A DNA stretch of 12,511 bases, from NCBI GenBank assembly GCA_002482715.1, contig DLGN01000282.1, forward strand, positions 1-12,511. The letters run 5' to 3'. This document shows positions 1 through 6,653 of this stretch, piece after piece. A program made the translations under genes and the position numbers. The notes under the pieces are model-generated. The model ran no database searches, was not told the DNA's origin, and was given only the letters and a program-made list of their open reading frames with translations. Numbering within the stretch: the stretch's first letter is position 1; each line of letters starts with the position of its first letter. The stretch comes from Oxalobacteraceae bacterium UBA7693. GTDB taxonomy: Bacteria > Pseudomonadota > Gammaproteobacteria > Burkholderiales > Burkholderiaceae_D.

Positions 1-973
1 ATCGATTCTGGTGCTCGGTCCTTTGTTGGCACGTTTCGGCGAAGCGAAGGTTTCTCTGCCGGGCGGTTGTGCAATTGGCTCACGCCCCGTCGATCAGCAC
101 ATCAAAGGCTTGCAAGCGATGGGTGCTGAAATCACTATCGAAGCGGGTTATATCCATGCCAAAGCCAAGCGTTTGCGCGGTGCACGTATCGTGACCGATA
201 TGATCACGGTGACAGGTACAGAAAATCTGTTAATGGCAGCAACTTTGGCTGATGGCGAAACCGTATTGGAAAATGCAGCACGCGAGCCTGAAGTCACCGA
301 CTTAGCGAACTTGTTAGTCGCCATGGGTGCCAAAATTACTGGTATTGGAACAGACCGCTTAGTGATACAAGGTGTCGATGCCTTGCACGGTGCAACACAT
401 ACGGTGATTGCTGATCGCATCGAAACGGCGACTTTCCTTTGCGCTGTGGCGGCGACCGGCGGCGACCTGACTGTCAAAAATACACGTAGTGATATTCTCG
501 ATGTGGCTTTAGATAAATTGCGCGAGGCAGGTGTGATCATTACGACTGGCCCGGATTGGATACGCGCACAAATGAGTGGACGTCCAAAAGCAGTCGGCTT
601 CCGCACGACCGAATACCCGGGTTTTCCAACTGATATGCAGGCGCAATTTATGGCCCTGGATTGCATAGCAAATGGCACTGCGCGCGTCACCGAAACGATT
701 TTTGAAAATCGCTTCATGCATGTACAAGAGATGAATCGTCTCGGCGCGCATATTGAAATTGATGGCCATACGGCGATTGTCAGTGGCGTGGAAAAATTGA
801 TTGGTGCGCCAGTGATGGCAACCGATTTGCGGGCATCGGCGTCTTTGGTAATTGCAGGTTTGGCTGCGCAAGGCGAAACCTTAATCGATCGCATTTATCA
901 CTTGGATCGTGGCTATGACCGCATGGAAGTGAAACTTTCAGCGGTAGGCGCGCAAATTCAACGCGTGAAGTAA
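1..973 (+). CDS. murA: UDP-N-acetylglucosamine 1-carboxyvinyltransferase MurA, 5' end cut by window
   Basis: MurA transfers enolpyruvate from phosphoenolpyruvate to UDP-GlcNAc, the first committed step of peptidoglycan synthesis in the cytoplasm. The frame is open from base 2, so the GTG at 11 is an internal valine and not the start. The 323 visible residues match the part of E. coli MurA from about residue 94 to the end; roughly the first 95 residues, including the conserved N-terminal lysine, lie upstream. The catalytic cysteine is seen in PGGCAIGSRPVD (Cys codon 68-70). Other family signatures follow in order: ENAAREPE, DRIETATF, FPTDMQAQF (the catalytic aspartate region), FENRFMHV, ATDLRASASL and the C-terminal DRGYDRMEVKL with the conserved arginine. 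The gene ends with TAA, 48 bases before hisG. murA next to hisG is common in betaproteobacteria (known of the group). Assignment is very secure. Confidence 0.97.
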   Translation, partial: SILVLGPLLARFGEAKVSLPGGCAIGSRPVDQHIKGLQAMGAEITIEAGYIHAKAKRLRGARIVTDMITVTGTENLLMAATLADGETVLENAAREPEVTDLANLLVAMGAKITGIGTDRLVIQGVDALHGATHTVIADRIETATFLCAVAATGGDLTVKNTRSDILDVALDKLREAGVIITTGPDWIRAQMSGRPKAVGFRTTEYPGFPTDMQAQFMALDCIANGTARVTETIFENRFMHVQEMNRLGAHIEIDGHTAIVSGVEKLIGAPVMATDLRASASLVIAGLAAQGETLIDRIYHLDRGYDRMEVKLSAVGAQIQRVK

Positions 974-1021
974 ACCAACTCAATCAAACCGAAGCGAATA
1001 CAAACGAGTGAAATAATCGAT

Positions 1022-1675
1022 ATGAGTTCTCAGCAACTAACTTTGGCTTTGTCCAAAGGACGCATTTTTGAAGAAACCCTGCCGCTACTAGAGGCTGCTG
1101 GCATCCACGTCACCGAAGATCCTGAAAAATCACGTAAGTTGATTTTGTCGACCAACGATCCTGATGTACGTGTGATCATCGTGCGCGCGTCTGACGTACC
1201 AACTTATGTGCAATACGGTGCTGCCGATTTCGGTGTGGCGGGTAAAGATGTATTGTTCGAACATGGCGGCGCAGGTTTGTATCAGCCTATCGATTTGGGA
1301 ATTGCAAAATGTCGTATGTCGGTTGCTGTTTCGGTCGGGTTCGATTACGCGACCGCGGTGCGTCATGGTGCGCGCTTACGTGTGGCAACTAAGTACACAG
1401 AAACGGCACGTCAGCATTTCGCTAGCAAAGGCGTGCATATCGATTTGATCAAGCTGTATGGCTCGATGGAATTAGCACCGTTGGTTGGTTTGTCTGATGT
1501 GATCGTTGATCTGGTCAGCACCGGCAATACGCTGCGCGCGAATAACTTGGTCGAAGTCGAAGAGATCATGGATATCTCATCGCGCTTGGTGGTGAATCAA
1601 GCGGCTTTGAAATTGAAGCGTGAACGCTTGCAACCTATTTTGCAAGCATTTGAACGCGCTTCGGAGGGCAAATAA
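1022..1675 (+). CDS. hisG: ATP phosphoribosyltransferase catalytic subunit, short form
   Basis: HisG condenses ATP with PRPP to phosphoribosyl-ATP, the first and feedback-controlled step of histidine synthesis. The product is 217 residues. This is the short form, which lacks the C-terminal regulatory ACT-like domain of the roughly 300-residue E. coli enzyme. Short HisG proteins are known to need the histidyl-tRNA-synthetase-like subunit HisZ for activity and histidine feedback; no hisZ lies in this window. Visible motifs are LALSKGRIFEETLPLL at the N-terminus, AADFGVAGKDVL near residue 70, KLYGSMELAPLVGLSD near 145-159 and the PRPP loop DLVSTGNTLRANN at 163-175. The ATG at 1022 has only a weak purine stretch upstream, but the family N-terminus aligns with it. 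The stop codon shares one base with the hisD start (TAATG at 1673-1677). Confidence 0.96.
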   Translation: MSSQQLTLALSKGRIFEETLPLLEAAGIHVTEDPEKSRKLILSTNDPDVRVIIVRASDVPTYVQYGAADFGVAGKDVLFEHGGAGLYQPIDLGIAKCRMSVAVSVGFDYATAVRHGARLRVATKYTETARQHFASKGVHIDLIKLYGSMELAPLVGLSDVIVDLVSTGNTLRANNLVEVEEIMDISSRLVVNQAALKLKRERLQPILQAFERASEGK

Positions 1676-1677
1676 TG
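1663..1677 (+). promoter_or_regulatory. Strong ribosome binding site and TAATG stop-start overlap of hisG/hisD
   Basis: GGAGGG at 1663-1668 lies six bases before the hisD ATG at 1675, inside the last codons of hisG. The stop of hisG and the start of hisD share one adenine. This layout fixes the hisD start and suggests translational coupling of the two genes. It is the strongest Shine-Dalgarno match among the his genes here. Confidence 0.85.
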
Positions 1678-3009
1678 TCTTCCCCCACGTCTTTTGCTAC
1701 AGCGCTCACTCGTTTGGATTCTACACAAGCCGGGTTCGCACAAACCTTGCGTCAATTGTTAGCGTTTGAAGCGAGCGAAGACGCGGCGATTGATCAAAGT
1801 GTCGTACAAATTTTGCAGGCGGTGAAAACCCGTGGTGATGCTGCGGTGCTGGAATTTACTCAACGTTTTGATCGATTGGCGACAGTCAGTAGCATGCAAG
1901 CCTTGGAAATTCCACAAGCTGATTTGCATGCGGCATTAGCCAGTATTTCTAGTGAACGCCGCAGCGCCTTAGAAGCTGCAGCGGAGCGTGTGCGTGCTTA
2001 TCACGAAGTACAAAAGCGTGAGTGTGGTTCTGCTGGTTTTTCTTACACTGAAGCAGATGGCACCGTGCTCGGGCAAAAAGTCACGCCTTTAGATCGCGTC
2101 GGCATTTATGTGCCTGGCGGTAAAGCGGCTTATCCATCTTCTGTATTGATGAACGCGATTCCTGCCAAAGTCGCAGGCGTGCGCGAAATCATTATGGTGG
2201 TGCCAACTCCCGATGGCGTGCGCAATCCCCTGGTTTTAGCAGCAGCGGCAATCGCTGGCGTTGACCGTGTGTTCACCATCGGCGGCGCGCAAGCCGTCGC
2301 TGCTTTAGCATATGGGACGGACAGCATTCCGCAAGTTGATAAGATCGTTGGTCCTGGTAACGCCTATGTCGCGAATGCCAAACGTCGTGTATTCGGTACG
2401 GTAGGTATCGATATGATCGCTGGCCCATCTGAAATTTTAGTGTTGTGCGATGGCACGACAGACCCCGATTGGGTAGCAATGGATTTGTTCTCGCAGGCAG
2501 AACACGATGAACTCGCGCAATCGATTTTGTTATGTCCTGATGCAGCCTACATCGATGCAGTTCATGCGAGTATCGATAAGCTGATAGCGACCATGCCACG
2601 TGCAGAAATTATTCGTACTTCGCTCAAAGATCGCGGTGCCTTGATTAAGGTGCGTGATATGCAAGAAGCCTGCGATATCGCGAATGATATTGCGGCAGAA
2701 CATTTGGAAATTTCCGCAGAAAATCCACAGCAATGGGCGGATCAAATTCGTCATGCTGGTGCGATGTTCCTTGGACGTTTTTCATCTGAGTCCTTGGGTG
2801 ATTATTGCGCGGGACCGAATCACGTATTGCCAACTTCGCGTACAGCACGTTTTTCTTCGCCTTTGGGCGTGTATGATTTTCAGAAGCGTTCCTCGATGAT
2901 ACAAGTCAGCGAACAGGGCGCGCAGACACTGGGCAAGATCGCAGCAGAACTTGCGTATGGCGAAGGCTTGCCAGCACATGCTCGTAGCGCTGAATTGCGT
3001 TTGAAATAG
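1675..3009 (+). CDS. hisD: Histidinol dehydrogenase
   Basis: HisD is a zinc-dependent, NAD-linked enzyme that oxidises L-histidinol twice to L-histidine, the last two steps of the pathway. The 444 residues compare with 434 in E. coli. Motifs in order: VGIYVPGGKAAYPSSVLMN at 142-160, IGGAQAVAALAYGT at 202-215, KIVGPGNAYVANAKR at 223-237, and MIAGPSEILVL at 247-257. By homology the zinc ligands are Gln274 and His277 (SQAEHDE), Asp376 (SLGDYCAGPNHVLPT) and His435 (GLPAHARSAE); the catalytic pair Glu342-His343 sits in AAEHLEIS. All expected residues are present, so the enzyme should be active. Translation is probably coupled to hisG. Unlike the classical operon, it is followed not by hisC but by an inverted repeat and a DNA methyltransferase gene. 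Confidence 0.97.
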   Translation: MSSPTSFATALTRLDSTQAGFAQTLRQLLAFEASEDAAIDQSVVQILQAVKTRGDAAVLEFTQRFDRLATVSSMQALEIPQADLHAALASISSERRSALEAAAERVRAYHEVQKRECGSAGFSYTEADGTVLGQKVTPLDRVGIYVPGGKAAYPSSVLMNAIPAKVAGVREIIMVVPTPDGVRNPLVLAAAAIAGVDRVFTIGGAQAVAALAYGTDSIPQVDKIVGPGNAYVANAKRRVFGTVGIDMIAGPSEILVLCDGTTDPDWVAMDLFSQAEHDELAQSILLCPDAAYIDAVHASIDKLIATMPRAEIIRTSLKDRGALIKVRDMQEACDIANDIAAEHLEISAENPQQWADQIRHAGAMFLGRFSSESLGDYCAGPNHVLPTSRTARFSSPLGVYDFQKRSSMIQVSEQGAQTLGKIAAELAYGEGLPAHARSAELRLK

Positions 3010-3037
3010 ATCAGTCAATGAAGATCAAAATCTTTAA

Positions 3038-3104
3038 CCGCAGAGGCGCAAAGAACGCAGAGGAAAGCATGAAGAATATCTCTGCGTTCTCTGCGCCTCT
3101 GCGG
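3038..3104. repeat. Near-perfect 25-bp inverted repeat between hisD and the methyltransferase gene
   Basis: The left arm is 3038-3062 and the right arm 3080-3104, separated by 17 bases. The arms pair at 24 of 25 positions; the only mismatch is A3051 against C3091. Within the left arm the unit CGCAGAGG occurs at 3039-3046 and again at 3056-3063, with the variant CGCAAAGA between them, so the palindrome is built from a short purine-rich direct repeat. The composition is unlike the flanking genes. I recall similar CGCAGAG-type palindromes scattered between genes in other environmental proteobacteria, which would make this a dispersed intergenic repeat, but I cannot search for copies here. Confidence 0.85.
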
Positions 3105-3115
3105 CAAAGTTTTTT
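3038..3115 (+). terminator. Possible rho-independent terminator after hisD formed by the inverted repeat
   Basis: The stem described at 3038-3104 is followed after five bases by six thymines (3110-3115). That arrangement could end transcription downstream of hisD. Against this, the stem is much longer than typical terminators, the T-run is not directly adjacent, and no convincing promoter is visible in the 15 bases between the T-run and the next ATG. It may instead be a transcript-stabilising or processing hairpin. Confidence 0.4.
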
Positions 3116-3130
3116 GAATTATTCGATAGC

Positions 3131-4060
3131 ATGACTAGTTTCCTCAATCAAATTTTCAACGAAGATGCCATCACGGGTTTGCAGCGCATACCCGATGGTA
3201 GTATCGATTTGATTTTGACTGATCCGCCCTATGGCTTGGGTAAGGATTACGGTAATGATTCAGATAAGCAAGAAGCAGCCGATTACCTAGCGTGGACTGA
3301 ACGGTGGATAGATGCCGCGTTGCCTAAGCTCAAACCGACCGGATCACTGTATATCTTTTTGACCTGGCGTTATTCGCCGGAAATCTTTGTGATGCTGAAG
3401 CAACGCATGACGATGATTAATGAAATTATCTGGGATAGACGCGTGCCATCGATGGGCGGTAGTACCCGTAGCTTTTCTTCTGTGCATGACACGATCGGTT
3501 TATTTGTGAAATCGAAGAGCTACTATTTTGATTTGGATGCAGTACGCATTCCTTATGATGCTGCGACCAAGAAAGCACGTTCACGTTCTATCTTTGTCGG
3601 TGCCAAATGGTTGGAGCTAGGTTACAACCCAAAAGACTTATGGAGTGTTTCTCGCCTGCATAAAGAAGATGCCGAGCGAGTCGAACATCCTACGCAAAAA
3701 CCTTTAGAAATTATTCAACGCATGTTGCTTGCATCTTGCCCTGAAAACGGTGTGGTACTTGATCCGTTTATGGGCAGCGGCACCACAGCGATTGCAGCAC
3801 GACGTTGCGGTCGACAATTTGTCGGCTTTGAATTAAATCCAGAATACTGCGCCATCATAGCGGCGCGTCTCTCATCGGCAGAAGCAGAATTACAAATTCT
3901 GAATAATCAACCGACCGAACCGGTGCGGGCTAAACCTGTGCCGGTCAAAGCAAGTAAGCGTATTAGTAAAGCAAAGACTAAAACTATAGCTGATAAGGCG
4001 AAATCCAAAGGTGTGAAAACTGCCGTTCGTAAGAAGAGCGCAGTAGCACTTGAAACTTGA
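3131..4060 (+). CDS. Beta-class DNA methyltransferase (N6-adenine or N4-cytosine), apparently orphan, with lysine-rich tail
   Basis: This 309-residue protein transfers a methyl group from S-adenosylmethionine to an amino group of adenine or cytosine in DNA. The catalytic motif DPPYGLG (31-37) comes first and the SAM-binding motif LDPFMGSGTT (210-219) near the end, the order typical of the beta class. HPTQKP at 186-191 and FVGFELNPEYC at 230-240 are also diagnostic. DPPY favours adenine but does not prove it. The layout resembles the YhdJ-type solitary enzymes; the target sequence cannot be read from the protein. Residues 266-303 form a tail rich in Lys, Ala and Ser (AKPVPVKASKRISKAKTK and on), probably disordered and DNA-binding. 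No endonuclease gene is nearby. The gene splits hisD from hisC, starts 26 bases after the inverted repeat, and has no clear ribosome binding site before its ATG. Confidence 0.9.
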   Translation: MTSFLNQIFNEDAITGLQRIPDGSIDLILTDPPYGLGKDYGNDSDKQEAADYLAWTERWIDAALPKLKPTGSLYIFLTWRYSPEIFVMLKQRMTMINEIIWDRRVPSMGGSTRSFSSVHDTIGLFVKSKSYYFDLDAVRIPYDAATKKARSRSIFVGAKWLELGYNPKDLWSVSRLHKEDAERVEHPTQKPLEIIQRMLLASCPENGVVLDPFMGSGTTAIAARRCGRQFVGFELNPEYCAIIAARLSSAEAELQILNNQPTEPVRAKPVPVKASKRISKAKTKTIADKAKSKGVKTAVRKKSAVALET

Positions 4061-4119
4061 TTCCGGTTTGAACGAATATCCTAAATTATTCACCGATTTT
4101 TAATACGAGCAAAAGCCTC

Positions 4120-5217
4120 ATGTCTTTAGTAGAAAATATTATTCGCGCTGATGTGCGCGCTTTGTCAGCTTATCACGTGCCGGATGCAACGGGTTTTTTG
4201 AAACTCGACGCGATGGAAAATCCCTATACGCTCACGCCAGAATTGCAGCAAGCGTTGGCGAAACGCTTATCGGAAACTGATCTGAATCGCTACCCAGTGC
4301 CAAGTTATGCTGGCATTAAGACCGCGCTCAGTACGCATTTTGGTGTGCCTGAGGGCTACGATCTTGTGTTGGGCAATGGCTCAGATGAGTTGATCGCGAT
4401 GATCAGCATTGCCTGCGCTAAACCAGGTGCAAAAGTGCTAGCGCCTTTGCCAGGCTTTGTGATGTATGCGATGTCAGCCAAATTTGCAGGTATGGAATTT
4501 ATTGGTGTGCCACTCAAGGCCGATTTCACATTGGATAAAGCAGCGATGTTGTCAGCGATTGCTGAGCATAGGCCTGCGGTCACTTATTTGGCTTATCCGA
4601 ATAATCCTACTGGTACTTTGTTTGATGCTGCGGACATGGAAGAAATTATTCATGCGGTTGGTGATACTGGTGTGGTGATTGTTGACGAAGCGTATCAGCC
4701 ATTTGCGCAGACCAGTTTCATGTCGCGCTTGCCAGAATTTTCTAATTTAATTGTGATGCGCACGGTGTCGAAATTAGGCCTCGCGGGAATCCGTTTAGGC
4801 TATATGTCAGCATCGGCAGAATTGCTCGAAGAATTCGATAAAGTCAGGCCGCCGTACAACATTAATGTGTTGACCGAAGCAGCGATTATTTGCCTGCTCG
4901 AACACGCAGAAATCTTTGAAGCGCAAGCAGCGCAATTACGTGCTCAACGGAGTGAGTTGTCTAGTCAACTTGCGGCCTTGCCAGGCGTAGAAGTTTTCCC
5001 GTCAGCGGCGAATTTTTTGCTGATACGCGTGTCAAATAATGCGAAAAGTGAGACTTATGGCAATGAAGTGTTCACAAAATTATTGGAACAAAAAATTTTA
5101 GTGAAAAATGTGGGTAAAATGCATGATCTTTTGCAGAACTGCCTACGCATTACTGTGAGCACGCCAGAAGAAAACGCCTTATTTTTAAAAGCATTCACTC
5201 TAGCTTTAAGTATTTAA
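4120..5217 (+). CDS. hisC: Histidinol-phosphate aminotransferase
   Basis: HisC is a PLP-dependent class I/II aminotransferase that converts imidazole-acetol phosphate plus glutamate to histidinol phosphate. The 365 residues fit the family (about 355 in E. coli). Visible features: LDAMENPY at 29-36 (substrate end), GNGSDELI at 85-92 (cofactor phosphate binding), YPNNPTGTLF at 159-168, VDEAYQPF at 188-195, and the Schiff-base lysine Lys218 in RTVSKLGLAGIRLGY, with the conserved Arg225 after it. The ATG at 4120 gives a normal N-terminus, but the sequence before it (GCAAAAGCCTC) has no Shine-Dalgarno match. It follows the methyltransferase by 59 bases with no hairpin, so the two may share a transcript. 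hisB begins 33 bases after its stop. Confidence 0.96.
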   Translation: MSLVENIIRADVRALSAYHVPDATGFLKLDAMENPYTLTPELQQALAKRLSETDLNRYPVPSYAGIKTALSTHFGVPEGYDLVLGNGSDELIAMISIACAKPGAKVLAPLPGFVMYAMSAKFAGMEFIGVPLKADFTLDKAAMLSAIAEHRPAVTYLAYPNNPTGTLFDAADMEEIIHAVGDTGVVIVDEAYQPFAQTSFMSRLPEFSNLIVMRTVSKLGLAGIRLGYMSASAELLEEFDKVRPPYNINVLTEAAIICLLEHAEIFEAQAAQLRAQRSELSSQLAALPGVEVFPSAANFLLIRVSNNAKSETYGNEVFTKLLEQKILVKNVGKMHDLLQNCLRITVSTPEENALFLKAFTLALSI

Positions 5218-5250
5218 ACTAATAGCTAACAATCACCAGCTAAACTCATC

Positions 5251-5841
5251 ATGCAACGTACAGCGCAAGTTACCCGCAATACCAACGAAACCAAAATTCG
5301 TGTCGCCATTAATCTCGACGGCACTGGCAAGCAATCATTGAAAACCGGTGTGCCATTTTTGGATCATATGCTGGATCAAATTGCTCGTCACGGTTTGATT
5401 GATTTAGATATCGAAGCTGATGGTGATTTGCATATCGATGCGCATCACACGGTGGAAGATGTTGGTATCACTTTAGGCCAAGCATTCGCGATTGCAATAG
5501 GCGACAAAAAAGGCATACGTCGTTATGGTCACGCCTATGTCCCACTCGACGAAGCCTTATCTCGCGTGGTGATTGACTTTTCTGGTCGTCCAGGTCTTGA
5601 ATATCATGTTGATTTTAAGCGTTCCATGATAGGTTCATTTGATGTCGATTTGACCCATGAATTTTTTCAGGGTTTCGTCAATCATGCTTTAGTCTCTCTA
5701 CATATTGATAATCTGCGTGGCGAAAATGCGCATCATCAATGTGAAACAATTTTCAAGGCCTTTGGTCGTGCGCTGCGTATGGCGGCAGAATTGGACCAAC
5801 GCGCCTTGGGTACCATTCCATCCACTAAAGGTAGTCTATAA
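5251..5841 (+). CDS. hisB: Imidazoleglycerol-phosphate dehydratase, single-domain
   Basis: HisB dehydrates imidazole-glycerol phosphate to imidazole-acetol phosphate using a dinuclear manganese site. At 196 residues it is the single-domain form; the N-terminal histidinol-phosphate phosphatase domain of the E. coli fusion (about 355 residues) is absent. The two metal-binding repeats are clear: HHTVED at 65-70 preceded by FLDHMLDQIARHG at 36-48, and AHHQCETIFKAFGRALR at 160-176. VPLDEALSR at 97-105 and the C-terminal IPSTKGSL are also typical. The start is set by the MQRTAQVTRNT N-terminus, although the bases before it (TAAACTCATC) offer no Shine-Dalgarno. Histidinol-phosphate phosphatase must be supplied by another locus. 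The gap of 78 bases to hisH carries a short weak hairpin and a seven-codon mini-frame. Confidence 0.96.
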   Translation: MQRTAQVTRNTNETKIRVAINLDGTGKQSLKTGVPFLDHMLDQIARHGLIDLDIEADGDLHIDAHHTVEDVGITLGQAFAIAIGDKKGIRRYGHAYVPLDEALSRVVIDFSGRPGLEYHVDFKRSMIGSFDVDLTHEFFQGFVNHALVSLHIDNLRGENAHHQCETIFKAFGRALRMAAELDQRALGTIPSTKGSL

Positions 5842-5899
5842 AAGAGCAGTACGTGCTATAACGATCAATATGTCGCTGTAGCACTTACAACACTTCACT

Positions 5900-5923
5900 A
5901 TGTCTACTCTCTCACTGTTATGA
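5900..5923 (+). other. Seven-codon mini-frame whose stop overlaps the hisH start
   Basis: ATG at 5900 opens a frame encoding MSTLSLL and ends with TGA at 5921-5923, which overlaps the hisH ATG at 5920 as ATGA. No Shine-Dalgarno precedes either start. The arrangement would permit coupled re-initiation on hisH, but such a short frame can easily arise by chance, so this is only a candidate. Confidence 0.2.
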
Positions 5924-6558
5924 ATAAGATAGTTGTTGTCGATTACGGCATGGGCAACGTGCGTTCCGTCGCTCAGGCCTTTCGCGCAGTTGCACCCGAA
6001 GCGCAGATCGTGATCTCAGGCGATATCGCCGATATCCGTTCTGCTGACCGACTTGTTTTGCCAGGTCAAGGTGCTATGCCTGATTGTATGGGCTGTTTGC
6101 AGGAATCCGGTTTGCAAGAAGCACTGTTGCAAGCTGCACGTGAAAAGCCTCTATTTGGTGTCTGTGTCGGTGAACAGATGTTATTTGACGTCAGTGCCGA
6201 AGGCAATACGCCTTGTTTAGGTTTGTTGCCAGGCAAGGTTGTGCGTTTTGACCTAAGCGGGCAATTGCAAGAAGATGGTTCCCGTTATAAAGTGCCACAA
6301 ATGGGTTGGAATCGCGTTCGCCAGTCGCAGGCACATCCGCTTTGGAATAGCATCGCTGACGAGAGTTATTTTTATTTTGTGCATAGCTACTATGTTCAGC
6401 CAGAACAGGCGCAAGATGTGGTTGGTACCACTGAATATGGTCAGGTGTTTACTTCAGCCGTGGCGCGCGAGAATATTTTTGCAACGCAATTTCATCCAGA
6501 AAAGAGCGCTGCAGCCGGATTGCAACTGTATAAAAATTTTGTAAACTGGAATCCTTAG
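5920..6558 (+). CDS. hisH: Imidazole glycerol phosphate synthase, glutaminase subunit
   Basis: HisH is a class I glutamine amidotransferase that releases ammonia from glutamine and passes it to HisF for ring closure to imidazole-glycerol phosphate. The 212 residues fit the family (about 200). The N-terminus VVVDYGMGNVRSV is characteristic. The nucleophile Cys82 is in LFGVCVGEQMLF, the oxyanion region LPGQGAMPDCM lies at 47-57, and the His192-Glu194 pair is in FHPEKS. The nucleophile motif reads GVCVGEQ instead of the more frequent GICLGMQ, a conservative variation. No Shine-Dalgarno lies before the ATG at 5920, which is preceded by a pyrimidine-rich stretch and overlapped by the stop of a tiny upstream frame. 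It is separated from its partner HisF by hisA, the common order. A 95-base AT-rich gap follows. Confidence 0.96.
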   Translation: MNKIVVVDYGMGNVRSVAQAFRAVAPEAQIVISGDIADIRSADRLVLPGQGAMPDCMGCLQESGLQEALLQAAREKPLFGVCVGEQMLFDVSAEGNTPCLGLLPGKVVRFDLSGQLQEDGSRYKVPQMGWNRVRQSQAHPLWNSIADESYFYFVHSYYVQPEQAQDVVGTTEYGQVFTSAVARENIFATQFHPEKSAAAGLQLYKNFVNWNP

Positions 6559-6653
6559 ATCTTGAATTATTGAACATACGTCAAACTTATTGTCTGTTTT
6601 ATTGTCTGTAGTTTTACGCTACTTTTTTATTTTAATTACCCTATAAATTCATC
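6559..6653 (+). promoter_or_regulatory. AT-rich gap before hisA with an 11-base tandem repeat; possible internal promoter
   Basis: This 95-base spacer is much richer in A and T than the flanking genes. TTATTGTCTGT occurs at 6587-6597 and exactly again at 6599-6609, a period of twelve bases close to a DNA turn. A TATAAA lies at 6642-6647, only seven bases before the hisA ATG, so if it were a -10 box the message would be nearly leaderless. I see no well-matched -35 at the right distance. A weak internal promoter or a regulator-binding site is possible but not shown. Confidence 0.25.

Noticed and set aside
11..13. GTG as the start of the first gene
   Set aside because: The frame is open upstream and the protein is clearly the middle and C-terminal part of MurA, so this is an internal valine codon.
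148..894. A 248-codon open frame on the minus strand inside murA
   Set aside because: It lies fully opposite a well-conserved murA frame, is rich in Arg, Ser and Pro in the pattern of an antisense shadow, and resembles no family I know.
974..1021. A histidine leader peptide or attenuator before hisG
   Set aside because: The 48-base gap has no run of His codons, no alternative hairpins and no T-run.
3038..3104. Minimal CRISPR array or transposon ends
   Set aside because: The repeat units are inverted arms of one palindrome without unique spacers, and no cas or transposase gene or target duplication is seen.
5842..5919. Terminator between hisB and hisH formed by GTGCTATA and TGTAGCAC
   Set aside because: The stem is eight bases with a mismatch, the loop is 16 bases, and no T-run follows.
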